From the NCBI GenBank assembly GCA_002773835.1, contig PFAC01000039.1, forward strand, positions 1-33,068: a stretch of DNA of 33,068 nt, read 5' to 3'. The DNA comes from Chlamydiae bacterium CG10_big_fil_rev_8_21_14_0_10_35_9. Its GTDB lineage: Bacteria > Chlamydiota > Chlamydiia > Chlamydiales > SM23-39. Numbering within the stretch: position 1 is the stretch's first letter; every line of letters begins with the position of its first letter. Under the pieces are notes generated by a model. It saw only the letters and a program-made list of their open reading frames with translations. It made no database searches and was not told the DNA's origin. The position numbers and the translations under genes were made by a program. Positions 7,587-15,586 of this stretch are shown here, piece after piece.

Positions 7587-9169
7587 AAGTCCTCTAAATG
7601 CTTTAAATACATTTCAGCTAAAGGAAACTTACCTTTAGACTCCCCCGTTCTTTTATCTTCAAAAAGCTGAATGATTTTTTTTGCCAACACTTTTCCAAGT
7701 TGCACACCTTCTTGATCAAAAGAGTTGATTCCCCAAATAAAACCCTGAAATGCCACTTTATTTTCATAATAGGATAAAAGGGCACCCATAGTCTCAGGAT
7801 TAAGTTCTGAGGCAAATAAAATGCGATTAGGGCGATTCCCAGGAAAGTCCTTATTAGGATTTTTACTTTTTTCCCCTTTGGCAAGAGCAATAGATTGGGC
7901 GAATAAATTAGCTAACAGCTTTTCCTGAGAAGTAGTATTTTCGATAAGAATATCTTCCTTGCACTGACTATTTTTAAAACCAATAAACTCTAATGGGACA
8001 ACAGTTGTGCCCTGATGAATTAGCTGATAAAAAGAGTGCTGGCCATTTGTTCCTGGTTCTCCCCAGATGATAGGACCTGTCTCAAAGTCTACAAAGTTCC
8101 CTTCTTTATCGATTCTTTTACCATTAGACTCCATGTCACATTGCTGAAGATGCGCTGTGAAACGAACTAATGCCTGCGAGTAGGGAATAATTGCTACAGT
8201 TGGTAAGTGAAGAAAGTTTCTATTCCAGATTCCTAAAAGAGCTGATAAAAGAGGGAGGTTTTCATGAAGCTTATGACTCAAAGCCATTTTATCCATTTTG
8301 CTTGCTCCTAAAAGAACCTGCTTAAAGTTGCCAATTCCTAAAGTAAAAGCAAGTGTGACAGCGCCCACCATAGAAGTTGCTGAATACCTTCCTCCGACAA
8401 AGTCCCAAATATGAAAACTTGCTAAATACTTTTCAGGATTGTCCGTAGGACTTTTCTCACCTGTAACGGCGATAAAGTGTTCTTTGGGGTCTAGTCCTTT
8501 TTGTACAAAGTGCTTTTTGACAAACTCTTCATTGGTAAGTGTCTCTAAGGTTGACCCTGACTTCGACACCACTACCACTAAACATTTGGAAAGATCTAAA
8601 CCCTCCAATACTTTGCAAGTATCATCTGGATCTACATTAGAAATAAAATGCGCTTTTCTCCCCTTTATAGAAAAAGTCTGCAGCGCTAAGTAAAGCGCTC
8701 TGGGACCTAAGTCGGACCCACCTATCCCTACTTGGATAATGTCTGTATAGCGATCTTGTTTATCTATTTCCTCTAAAAATTCTTTGAGCTTCTTTAGTTC
8801 TTGATAAGCCTTCTCACTTACCTGGATTGCCTTTTTAGAAGGATTTTTATCTTCGAAAAAATCCCTCATAGCTGTATGCAAAACTGACCTGTTCTCACTT
8901 TTGAACCCTTCAATCTTATTGATCACCTCTCCAGATTGCATGTCTCTCATTTTTTCCAAGGCATCTGTTTCTTTAGCAAGCTCGATTAAGGTATGTATCA
9001 CCTCATCTGTGACCCTTTCGGTTCCGTAAAATAACTGGAAGCCTAAGGAAGATCCCCTCATTTTTTCAATTCGTTTAGGAGTTAAAACTCCATTTTTAGT
9101 CAGATCTATTGGCTTTTTAGCAAGTTTCAATAGTTTTTTATAACTTTTAGAAGCAGTAAAGTCGCACAC
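7583..9169 (-). CDS. pgi: Glucose-6-phosphate isomerase
   Basis: A 528-residue phosphoglucose isomerase interconverting glucose-6-phosphate and fructose-6-phosphate in glycolysis and gluconeogenesis. The first SIS domain carries GIGGSDLGP (148-156) and the phosphate-binding SKSGSTLET (202-210); VGGRYSATS (258-266) is signature 1; MESNGK holds the catalytic Glu347; LIHQG holds the catalytic His385; and the C-terminal FDQEGVQLGK is signature 2 with the catalytic Lys. Within signature 2 the usual Trp is replaced by Glu. The start is GTG at 9169, the only in-frame start codon that keeps the N-terminus before an upstream stop, with AGGG as a weak Shine-Dalgarno. It converges on recF. Confidence 0.96.
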   Translation of the reverse strand: MCDFTASKSYKKLLKLAKKPIDLTKNGVLTPKRIEKMRGSSLGFQLFYGTERVTDEVIHTLIELAKETDALEKMRDMQSGEVINKIEGFKSENRSVLHTAMRDFFEDKNPSKKAIQVSEKAYQELKKLKEFLEEIDKQDRYTDIIQVGIGGSDLGPRALYLALQTFSIKGRKAHFISNVDPDDTCKVLEGLDLSKCLVVVVSKSGSTLETLTNEEFVKKHFVQKGLDPKEHFIAVTGEKSPTDNPEKYLASFHIWDFVGGRYSATSMVGAVTLAFTLGIGNFKQVLLGASKMDKMALSHKLHENLPLLSALLGIWNRNFLHLPTVAIIPYSQALVRFTAHLQQCDMESNGKRIDKEGNFVDFETGPIIWGEPGTNGQHSFYQLIHQGTTVVPLEFIGFKNSQCKEDILIENTTSQEKLLANLFAQSIALAKGEKSKNPNKDFPGNRPNRILFASELNPETMGALLSYYENKVAFQGFIWGINSFDQEGVQLGKVLAKKIIQLFEDKRTGESKGKFPLAEMYLKHLEDF

Positions 9170-9237
9170 ACACGCACCCTAATTTTTTACACCTAAGATC
9201 GCAAAAAAAAAATCGGCTGACAAGTTTTTTTTAATAG

Positions 9238-9266
9238 TTGTCTAAAAGAAAAGTTTTGTGTAAATT
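9238..9266 (+). promoter_or_regulatory. Promoter of tRNA-Pro
   Basis: TTGTCT (9238-9243), a 17-base spacer and TAAATT (9261-9266), placing the start about 7-9 bases before the mature tRNA 5' end at 9282. Confidence 0.45.
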
Positions 9267-9281
9267 ATGTAGCTTGATTTC

Positions 9282-9359
9282 CGGGGCATAGCGCAGCTTG
9301 GCTAGCGCGTCTGGTTTGGGACCAGAAGGTCGGGGGTTCGAATCCCTCTGCCCCGACCA
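9282..9359 (+). tRNA. tRNA-Pro(UGG)
   Basis: A complete cloverleaf: acceptor stem CGGGGCA with TGCCCCG (7 bp), D stem GCGC/GCGC, anticodon stem TCTGG/CCAGA around the loop TTTGGGA with anticodon TGG (9317-9319), T arm GGGGG-TTCGAAT-CCCTC with one G-T pair. The discriminator base is A and the 3' CCA is encoded. It reads proline codons CCN through UGG wobble. Confidence 0.98.
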
Positions 9360-9379
9360 ATCTTCTTACTTCAAAGCTT

Positions 9380-10525
9380 CTATTTATAAAAAGATATATG
9401 AGCAAATCGCTCTCTAAACAGCTGATCTAAATTGATATTTGTTTCGTTTAAATAAACCACTTCTAGAAGATTTGTTTTTCCAAACAAGGCAGTGAGGTGC
9501 TCCAGGTTGAGCATTCCACAAGAATGTAAATAAAGATTTTTTAATTGATTATCTATTGGAAGATGAGCAAGCCCCCTTCCTGTTATCCTCGTATTAGAAA
9601 TGCTTATAGTATCTAAATTATTCCCTTTGGCAAAAAATCTAGATAAATGTTCTTCATCAAGCCGATTACACCAGTTTAATCTAAGAGTTTGTAATTTATT
9701 ATTTTCTGGTAGGTCTGCAAGCCCTTCCCCAGTTGTATCTGTATAAGAACAGTCCAGATACGTTAAATTATGCGCTTTAACAAAAAATGCAGATAAATAT
9801 CCTTCATCAAGATGGGAGCATCTATTTAATGAAAGGTTCTCTAATTTATTATTTGCTGGTAGGTCAGCAAACCCCTCCCCTGTAATATTAGTACCACCAA
9901 GATTCAAAACTTTTATATTTGGACATAGAGTTAAAACTTGAGAAACTTGCTCATCTGTAATACTTGATTTAAAAAAGTTTAAAGATTGAATAGTTTCTCT
10001 AGCATCCAAAGAAAAGCTTTGTAAAAAAGCAATCATATCTTCTGGGTCTTTTTCACATTTAACTTGAAGAACTTCTGTTAAGTATCTACCCAAAATCTTT
10101 CCATTGGGATCTAATTTTTCATGGAACCTCCTAACAACGGGGAAGGAAAAGAGCCTATCAACATGGAAAGGAGGAGGAGAAGTATCTCTTTCTGTTACTT
10201 TGCCAAATAGAAAATTATTAACTACTCGAAAAATATTTTTGATGGGTTGATACATAGGAACAGAAAACAAGTGACTGTATCGTTCTCGTCGTTCATATTG
10301 TTCTAAGCTATAGTTATTTAAATATTTTATATCCCTAGGGGTAAGATTTGAAATTGCCTTCACTTGAGGAAGTTGTAATAAAGGTTCTCTTGAATTAAAA
10401 AGTTCATAACAAGACGCACTAGCTGTTTTTAATGCAACTTGGCTTTCAAAATCTATATAATTTAAAATATTTCCTAATAACCCTATCTCAACAGGAGATG
10501 CAATGAAATTAGTAGCATTAGACAT
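9380..10525 (-). CDS. F-box-like, leucine-rich-repeat protein (eukaryotic-like)
   Basis: A 381-residue protein. Residues of about 9-45 (SPVEIGLLGNILNYI, then ...SCYELF) resemble an F-box, the module that recruits Skp1 and ubiquitin ligase in eukaryotes. Residues of about 178-370 are leucine-rich repeats of the Cys-containing, ribonuclease-inhibitor-like type, built as a 50-residue double repeat: TGEGFADLP at 215, TGEGLADLP at 265 and TGRGLAHLP at 315. No membrane segment is seen. Such proteins in amoeba-associated chlamydiae are thought to act in the host cell; here this is inference. The reading frame extends 26 codons further upstream, but the ATG at 10525 has AAGAGGT just before it and sits behind a perfect consensus promoter, so I start it there. 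Confidence 0.8.
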   Translation of the reverse strand: MSNATNFIASPVEIGLLGNILNYIDFESQVALKTASASCYELFNSREPLLQLPQVKAISNLTPRDIKYLNNYSLEQYERRERYSHLFSVPMYQPIKNIFRVVNNFLFGKVTERDTSPPPFHVDRLFSFPVVRRFHEKLDPNGKILGRYLTEVLQVKCEKDPEDMIAFLQSFSLDARETIQSLNFFKSSITDEQVSQVLTLCPNIKVLNLGGTNITGEGFADLPANNKLENLSLNRCSHLDEGYLSAFFVKAHNLTYLDCSYTDTTGEGLADLPENNKLQTLRLNWCNRLDEEHLSRFFAKGNNLDTISISNTRITGRGLAHLPIDNQLKNLYLHSCGMLNLEHLTALFGKTNLLEVVYLNETNINLDQLFRERFAHISFYK

Positions 10526-10553
10526 AATTACCTCTTTTATTTTTTTAAAAAAA

Positions 10554-10582
10554 ATTATATTAAATATAATTATTTTTGTCAA
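10554..10582 (-). promoter_or_regulatory. Perfect consensus promoter of the F-box/LRR gene
   Basis: On the minus strand TTGACA (10582-10577), exactly 17 bases, then TATAAT (10559-10554). Both hexamers are perfect. The start would be near 10547, giving a leader of about 22 bases with the Shine-Dalgarno AAGAGGT. This would make the longer reading-frame start at 10603 lie upstream of transcription. Confidence 0.75.
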
Positions 10583-10689
10583 TATATAATTTAACTTAAA
10601 CAACTCAGCTTAAAATTAATAAATATATTTAAAATTTAAAAAAAACTATTACACTGAGGCTTTGTAGCCTGATTTAAATAGAATTAGAG

Positions 10690-10990
10690 ATAAACCATGA
10701 ACCCGAGAATTAGTAGCTTTACTATAGACAATACTTCTCTTTTTTCCACTCCCCACTTTCATAGACTCTAATGCCTTTTGTATCAAAAACTACATCAGTC
10801 ACTTTTTTCTTTTTTAGATAAGGTAAGAGAAGGCAGTTGATAGATAAGTCGAAGAATAAGAAGAGTTTCAATAGCATGGTCTGAAAACTTAAAAGGACTG
10901 CCTATCTTTTTACAAGGAGAAGTCTTCCATTTTAGAAAACCAAAAATTAATGTTTCCGCGATTTATGAGAGATTTGTTATTCTGACGCCA
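10690..10990 (-). pseudogene. Remnant of an IS5-family-like transposase
   Basis: Three minus-strand frames carry consecutive pieces of one transposase. From 10990 the first reads NNKSLINRGNINFWFS. A +1 shift near 10929 gives SPFKFSDHAIETLLILRLIY, a block typical of IS5-type DDE transposases. A further shift near 10800 gives VVFDTKGIRVYESGEWKK, which matches the first catalytic Asp region (usually DSTGLKVYGEGEW), and a last piece reads SKATNSRVH. The part normally between the second and third blocks is missing, as is the C-terminal half. At least three frame changes and in-frame stops show it is dead. I found no clear terminal inverted repeats. Confidence 0.75.
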
Positions 10991-11240
10991 GAATCACTAC
11001 AGGGTTTTGTTTGATCAGCAAAAAATTTACCTGTGGTTTTTTTATTTCCTCAAGATTTTTCTTTTATAATACCTGAGTTTGGCTTTTCCAAAGAATTAGG
11101 CTATAAAGCTCTATATTGGCATGAAAAAGTTATCTTTTCTAAGGTATGTATCTTTAAAAGAATATAGTAACGTTTTCAATATCCAACCCGCTTGTTCAAG
11201 CGTTAATGTTTTATTATTCCCAGTATGTTGAACTAAATAA

Positions 11241-11271
11241 CCCTATGTTATTCACAATAGATAAAATAGGG
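11241..11271 (-). terminator. Possible terminator downstream of the 11342 gene
   Basis: On the minus strand CCCTAT and ATAGGG form the base of a stem that continues with four A-T pairs after one mismatch, followed by TTATTT. It lies about 70 bases beyond the stop of the gene at 11342-12553. The stem is AT-rich and imperfect. Confidence 0.35.
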
Positions 11272-11341
11272 GAACTGATACTATGAGTCATGAATTATAC
11301 TTATTATTTTTTAGCGAGGGAGTTTAATTAGGGTGGATGTT

Positions 11342-12553
11342 TTATTTCAATAAATCGCTAAAATCTCTTTGCAGCTCTGACAATTCAGGATGAGCTTCAA
11401 TTAATCCATCTGGAAACAAACTTTTATAATACCCATCGACATATGGTATGTTCAAAGCATTATACATTGACTTCAGTTCATGAAGGGAGTGATGCCCATT
11501 GCTGACTATGAAACTCATCGCGCATAAATTAAACATCCTTAACTCATCTCCCTGCAAACCACCTATTACGATTGCTGGTATCAGGATTAACCCAACCCTA
11601 CCACCTTGCGATCCTATAAGGGGCATATCCAATTCATACCTCACTTTTTTAGTGAAATCGAACGTCGAGTTAACAAACCATACACTTTTTCCAGGTAAAT
11701 GAAGAGGAATCTCAGGGCAATATTTATGAATATACCTAGTTTCATAAGTGGACTCAGCATCAAAAATACCCGATTGTTTTGTTAATTGATGCTTTTCTGG
11801 ATGAGTTAAAACTCTTCTAAGGTCAAAAGCAGGATATTTGCTAAAAATAGCTTGGCGAGAGCTATCCCACAGCTCTTTCATTTTTATTTTAGATGCTTCC
11901 TCACCAATGCTTTTCGGCAGCACTTGCATCCCTTCTCCATCATTTAAGTGTTGAAACTGAGGAAAATTAGCATAAGGCCTAAGAAAAAAATTGCCATACT
12001 CTCTAATCAACAGCAATTGACAGTGCAAATCTTTTGCTTCCAAACTATGCAACTTATCGTATATCCAAGAAGCAAATTTTTTCTTTTCTTCTACATCTGA
12101 TGGGATACTATTTTTATACTCCCCTGTATATTCAATAAGTATATCTGGACATTCAGAAATAATGCGATAAAAGCACTGATGAAGGTAGATTTCACTATCA
12201 TCTGTTTGAGCAATTACTTTTTCAAATGAAGCAATAAAATCAGGAGCTATTGCCTTTGTTACTTTTACTACGGGCTCTTGCAGCATTCTAGGATAGGTCC
12301 TAATAACCATAGCCAAAGCAGATTCGAACTCTACCTTTCTTTTGTTATTGAACTTTTTATCATACCTTATTAAGCGTTCTAAAAGTGGACTCTCTTTTAA
12401 GTCCTCAATAAATTGAGTGTCTTTGCTCCTATGTTCCCAAAAAGAGGCTAATACCTCTTCTATCTGACTAGATTCTTGAGTGCTATGAATGTGAAAATCA
12501 TCGAAAGATAAGTTACAGACAGACGATCTTGCATCTTTTATAAAGCTTGTCAT
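11342..12553 (-). CDS. Hypothetical protein, unknown family
   Basis: A 403-residue soluble protein without signal peptide or clear membrane helix. The first two thirds are helix-rich and charged; the last third has a more conserved look, with HLPGKSVWFVN, a Gly/Ile-rich segment (SQGGRVGLILIPAIVIGG, the one hydrophobic stretch) and a His-pair segment NGHHSLHELKSMY near residue 355. I do not recognise the family and assign no function. The open frame reaches a TTG at 12568, but the ATG at 12553 has GAAAGG at proper spacing and is preferred. A weak promoter (TTAACA 12599-12594, 17 bases, TAGAAA 12576-12571) precedes it. It lies beside the transposase remnant in what looks like an accessory region. 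Confidence 0.6.
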   Translation of the reverse strand: MTSFIKDARSSVCNLSFDDFHIHSTQESSQIEEVLASFWEHRSKDTQFIEDLKESPLLERLIRYDKKFNNKRKVEFESALAMVIRTYPRMLQEPVVKVTKAIAPDFIASFEKVIAQTDDSEIYLHQCFYRIISECPDILIEYTGEYKNSIPSDVEEKKKFASWIYDKLHSLEAKDLHCQLLLIREYGNFFLRPYANFPQFQHLNDGEGMQVLPKSIGEEASKIKMKELWDSSRQAIFSKYPAFDLRRVLTHPEKHQLTKQSGIFDAESTYETRYIHKYCPEIPLHLPGKSVWFVNSTFDFTKKVRYELDMPLIGSQGGRVGLILIPAIVIGGLQGDELRMFNLCAMSFIVSNGHHSLHELKSMYNALNIPYVDGYYKSLFPDGLIEAHPELSELQRDFSDLLK

Positions 12554-12612
12554 GTTACTGCCTTTCAAGTTTTCTAAAAATTAATAAGAAAAGTGTTAAA
12601 ACCCACTTGGTT

Positions 12613-13590
12613 TTATTCTGCCACTAGCTGATTAAAAGGGATTTCACCTTCTAAACCAAGATTATCGCCATAGCTTACTGCGGTGCCCCCTGCTGCCATA
12701 AACCCTTGAAGCATCCTAACTATTTGATCGCTAGCATACTTTTGCAAAACTATAATGTAATCTAGCTCATCCCATTGTTCTGTTGCAAAAATTTCTGGTA
12801 GAATACGATAGGAAATCCCTTTCTTTTTAAGGTGAGTAAAAAGATTGTCAAAATCTTGCAAGACTTCACTGGAAATAGAAGCGTCTTTTACAAAACAAAC
12901 ACCAATATTTACATCTTGAGAAAAAGCATATTCCTCGGACTGAGAAGTAATTAGGTCTTTTCCTTCAATGCTACTCCATTTGAGTGCAGATATAGGAGTT
13001 TCAGAATTTTTTAAAGCTAATATAAAATACTCAAACTTTTCCTTAGAAACGCAATAGGTAAGCAAAGCATCATTTTCTAAAGAGGATGCTTCTATTAAAG
13101 TAAAAATCTGCAATTCGTCAGGAAGAGAAAAAGATAAAAGATGCAGATAGTCTGAAAGAAGAGTCAGCTGATGCACTTCTTCGCTATACTTTTCTTCATG
13201 TTTGGTACAAGAAAAGCTGGGAACATTTCCTTTATATAAAACAACTCCTATGGTCCAAGGTTGGAACTCCTGCCAAAAAACTTGAATAAATTGATGTAAA
13301 GCAATTTTGACTGAAGAAAGCAGTGTGTCGTCTTCTATAGGATAGTTCTTTTCAGGAAGACCTAAGTTGAGATCCCATAGGATATAGAACTTGTCTTCTT
13401 TAAGTTTTCTTGCCCTTTCTAGTTCTTTACTCCAATCTAAAGAAGACTCATTCCTACAATCCAAAGATAGAATAACTGTGTTGATATTGGGATCGCTTTC
13501 GTTGGTAGATGCATTCAGAATGAAGTTTTTTTGATTAACAGTAATGCTTCTATGATCAAATGCGATATCTTCAATAGGTAAATTACTCAC
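12613..13590 (-). CDS. Hypothetical protein encoded with TrmB
   Basis: A 325-residue acidic, soluble protein that I cannot place in a family. The sequence alternates predicted strands and helices; residues of about 60-130 include DKFYILWDLNLGLP and WTIGVVLY, and the C-terminal part has DELDYIIVLQKYASD followed by a Gly-rich GGTAVSYGDNLGLEGE. This might be a Rossmann-like or flavodoxin-like fold, but no catalytic motif is visible. Its start overlaps the 3' end of trmB by 8 bases, so it is translationally coupled to trmB. It ends 60 bases before the next gene on the same strand. Confidence 0.65.
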   Translation of the reverse strand: MSNLPIEDIAFDHRSITVNQKNFILNASTNESDPNINTVILSLDCRNESSLDWSKELERARKLKEDKFYILWDLNLGLPEKNYPIEDDTLLSSVKIALHQFIQVFWQEFQPWTIGVVLYKGNVPSFSCTKHEEKYSEEVHQLTLLSDYLHLLSFSLPDELQIFTLIEASSLENDALLTYCVSKEKFEYFILALKNSETPISALKWSSIEGKDLITSQSEEYAFSQDVNIGVCFVKDASISSEVLQDFDNLFTHLKKKGISYRILPEIFATEQWDELDYIIVLQKYASDQIVRMLQGFMAAGGTAVSYGDNLGLEGEIPFNQLVAE

Positions 13591-14254
13591 GTATAAAACT
13601 CATATAATAAATATTTCTTCCTTTATTAACCCAAAGGTCATTAAAAAATGACTGACCATACGCCTCAAAATTATTTATAAAATATGGCTTGGGAAATTCA
13701 GGTCTAAAATGAATATTTTCTAAGAAATGGTCAATTACCTGACCTTTGTATGTTTCATCGTCAGTTACAATAAAGGCAGTTCTTTGCGGTTTCAATATAG
13801 CTGCTAAATCTCGAATAAACTCCGATTGAAAAAGCCTGTTCTTAGCATGTTTTTTTTTAGGCCATGGATCAGGAAAATTAACAAAGACCCCATCTACTAA
13901 ATTATCACGAAGATAATATTTAGCAAAATCTTGAGCAGAACCTAAAACCACAAATAAATTGGATAGGTTTTCATTATGCATCTTAACCCAAATTTTTCTC
14001 GCCCTGTCAAATCTTTTTTCTACTGCTATCCAGTTCTTATCAGGCTCATTTTTAGCCTTATCAATAATCCATTGCCCATTCCCACTGCAAAATTCAACAT
14101 GACATGCATTCTCATTTTGGAAGATAGTTGACAAGTTAGGCATAGCAAACTTTAAATGCTCTTCATAATGAGAAGGAATAAATAAAAGTCTTTGAATAAT
14201 AACCGGTCTCCTATTTTCATAGGAAAAGGGTATCCATAAATCTTTAGCTTTCAT
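13583..14254 (-). CDS. trmB: tRNA (guanine-N7-)-methyltransferase
   Basis: A 223-residue Rossmann-fold methyltransferase that makes m7G46 in tRNA variable loops. The SAM-binding loop reads EFCSGNGQW (usually EIGxGxG), followed by AVEKRFDRARK for the ribose-binding acidic position; the family signature FPDPWPKKKHAKNRL and the TDDETY motif near the C-terminus are present. The open frame can be extended two codons to a TTG at 14260, but the ATG at 14254 is preferred. No Shine-Dalgarno is present; a perfect TATAAT lies 8 bases upstream of the ATG, suggesting a leaderless message. An unknown gene overlaps downstream by 8 bases. Confidence 0.93.
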   Translation of the reverse strand: MKAKDLWIPFSYENRRPVIIQRLLFIPSHYEEHLKFAMPNLSTIFQNENACHVEFCSGNGQWIIDKAKNEPDKNWIAVEKRFDRARKIWVKMHNENLSNLFVVLGSAQDFAKYYLRDNLVDGVFVNFPDPWPKKKHAKNRLFQSEFIRDLAAILKPQRTAFIVTDDETYKGQVIDHFLENIHFRPEFPKPYFINNFEAYGQSFFNDLWVNKGRNIYYMSFIRE

Positions 14255-14262
14255 GGACAAAA

Positions 14263-14268
14263 ATTATA
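14263..14268 (-). promoter_or_regulatory. -10 hexamer of a possible leaderless trmB promoter
   Basis: TATAAT on the minus strand ends 8 bases before the trmB ATG (14254), so transcription would begin about at the start codon. The -35 is not recognisable at 16-18 bases. The absence of a Shine-Dalgarno agrees with a leaderless message. Confidence 0.4.
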
Positions 14269-14311
14269 AGTTTTATGTGGATTTGCATCTACCTAATTTC
14301 AGAATTACATA

Positions 14312-14340
14312 TTGTTAATTTCACAAATTCCTATTAAGAT
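14312..14340 (+). promoter_or_regulatory. Promoter of the exbB-exbD-upp operon
   Basis: TTGTTA (14312-14317), 17 bases, TAAGAT (14335-14340). The predicted start near 14347 leaves about 28 bases before the ATG at 14375 and would exclude the upstream TTG at 14312 as a start codon. Confidence 0.5.
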
Positions 14341-14374
14341 AGAAGATCAGATGCTTAAAAGGAGATCACAAAGC

Positions 14375-15115
14375 ATGAAAAGATATTTATTTCTAACTTT
14401 TTTTTACATCGGACTGAGTACCACTTTATTTGCTGAATCAGATGTAACTATGAATACAATTCCCCATAAAATAGAGAAGGCAGTGTCTAGTCAGGCATTT
14501 TCTTCTATTGATATCAGACAAGTATTTTCTGCGTCTCCTATGATCTATTCTGTTTTACTGTTCTTATCAATATCTTCAGTAACAATCTGGCTGTTTAGCT
14601 TATTTAATTTCCGAATGAAGAGACTTCGCAGTAAAGACTTTCATGAAAATATGCAAGGACTTCTAAGCAAGAAAAAATTTGAAGAAGCCCTTAGTTTCTG
14701 TCAGCAAAAAAATACTTTACTCGCCAACATGGTTGCTGCTGGAATTCACTCCAGAAAGTATGGGGCGCAAGTAATGATTGACACTATGAAAAATGAAGGT
14801 AAAAGAGGATCTGCCTCTTTTTGGCAAAAGCTTTCTTTGTTAAATGACATTGTCATTATTGCTCCTATGTTTGGCCTTCTTGGAACAGTTATTGGTATGT
14901 TTTATGCCTTTTATGATGTTAACCGATCTATTGAAAGCATTAACTCCTTATTTGACGGATTGGGAATTGCTGTTGGAACAACAGTAGTAGGCCTTATCGT
15001 TGCCATTATTGCTATGATTTTCTATACAACATTGAAGTATCGTTTAGTCAAAATGCTAAGTTTTGTGGAAAACGAAGCTATGTCTTTAACTCAACTAATT
15101 GATGCGGAGCGTTAA
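14375..15115 (+). CDS. exbB: ExbB/TolQ-type proton channel subunit
   Basis: A 246-residue MotA/TolQ/ExbB-family protein. It begins with a cleavable-looking signal (about 1-20, ending LFA/ES), then has three membrane helices: about 55-77, 158-180 and 195-220. The helix-2 motif IAPMFGLLGTVIGMFYAF and helix-3 motif GLGIAVGTTVVGL are the family hallmarks. With ExbD it uses the proton gradient to energise a TonB- or TolA-type envelope protein. The start is chosen at 14375 because AAAAGGAG lies 10 bases before it and the signal peptide begins there; the open frame runs further up to a TTG at 14312. It is followed after three bases by exbD. Whether it serves Tol or Ton function cannot be told here. 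Confidence 0.9.
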   Translation: MKRYLFLTFFYIGLSTTLFAESDVTMNTIPHKIEKAVSSQAFSSIDIRQVFSASPMIYSVLLFLSISSVTIWLFSLFNFRMKRLRSKDFHENMQGLLSKKKFEEALSFCQQKNTLLANMVAAGIHSRKYGAQVMIDTMKNEGKRGSASFWQKLSLLNDIVIIAPMFGLLGTVIGMFYAFYDVNRSIESINSLFDGLGIAVGTTVVGLIVAIIAMIFYTTLKYRLVKMLSFVENEAMSLTQLIDAER

Positions 15116-15118
15116 TCA

Positions 15119-15586
15119 ATGAGCTTAATACCTGATGAGGAATTAAAACCTAATGTAGGCATAAACTTTGCCGCTATGATTGACTTCCTTTTTCTAATGC
15201 TTGCATTGTTCTCAACGCTTGCTGTTACAAGGGCAACCCTTTATGACTCTGCTATTGATTTAGCACAACTAAACTCAAAGCAAGGAAACAACTTAGCTCT
15301 CAATGAACAGGATTTTCACAGAGTAAACTTAAGCATAGACCATAAGGGCAACTATCATTGGGTAACGGAGTTTAATGAGCACTTGATGCAGACTACAGCC
15401 CAAGTGCAAGAAGAACTTGCTAAACAGTACCAAACAGGACTGTTACCAAAAAATAAACAACAGACACTTGTGCTTCTTCATATTGATAAATCAGCACCTT
15501 GGGATTCTATTGCAAAATTGATTTTTTCTATTAAAGAAGTTGGTTTTGATGTACACCCTATTTATGAATCTGAAAATAGCCAATGA
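15119..15586 (+). CDS. exbD: ExbD/TolR family protein
   Basis: A 155-residue protein with one N-terminal membrane helix (about 17-38) that carries the essential acidic residue, Asp22 in NFAAMIDFLFLMLALF, and a periplasmic domain ending in a segment with VLLHIDKSAPWDSIAKLI, as in ExbD/TolR. It is the partner of the ExbB-type protein three bases upstream. Its stop overlaps the start of upp (ATGA), so these three genes form one operon. Confidence 0.88.
   Translation: MSLIPDEELKPNVGINFAAMIDFLFLMLALFSTLAVTRATLYDSAIDLAQLNSKQGNNLALNEQDFHRVNLSIDHKGNYHWVTEFNEHLMQTTAQVQEELAKQYQTGLLPKNKQQTLVLLHIDKSAPWDSIAKLIFSIKEVGFDVHPIYESENSQ

Larger units (their letters stand above)
10526..11341. other. Long non-coding interval with decayed sequences
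   Basis: About 800 bases without an intact gene. It holds the F-box/LRR promoter (10554-10582), a very AT-rich patch to about 10690, a frameshifted IS5-like transposase remnant (10690-10990), a plus-strand stretch at about 11008-11167 that stays open for about 50 codons without a start codon (it contains YKALYWHEKVIF), a small hairpin CGCTT-GTTC-AAGCG at 11189-11202 followed by a T-rich run, and a terminator-like hairpin (11241-11271). The picture is of an old insertion site. Confidence 0.6.

Noticed and set aside
7618..7890. Minus-strand open frame of 90 codons
   Set aside because: Same strand but a different frame inside pgi, whose C-terminal signature is intact there.
8439..8693. Plus-strand open frame of 84 codons
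   Set aside because: Antisense to pgi across its conserved phosphate-binding region; no start signal.
9282..9359. tRNA-Pro as an integration site for an island
   Set aside because: No integrase gene and no repeated tRNA 3' end were found downstream in the window.
9380..10603. Longer start of the F-box/LRR protein at 10603
   Set aside because: The extra 26 residues lie upstream of the predicted transcription start and have no Shine-Dalgarno; the ATG at 10525 has both.
12598..12614. Hairpin AAAACC-N5-GGTTTT as a terminator
   Set aside because: The stem is short and mostly A-T, overlaps the stop codon of the 12613 gene and is not followed by a T-run on that strand.
14312..14374. Upstream TTG start for exbB
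   Set aside because: It overlaps the probable -35 and would bury the signal peptide; the ATG at 14375 has a strong Shine-Dalgarno.
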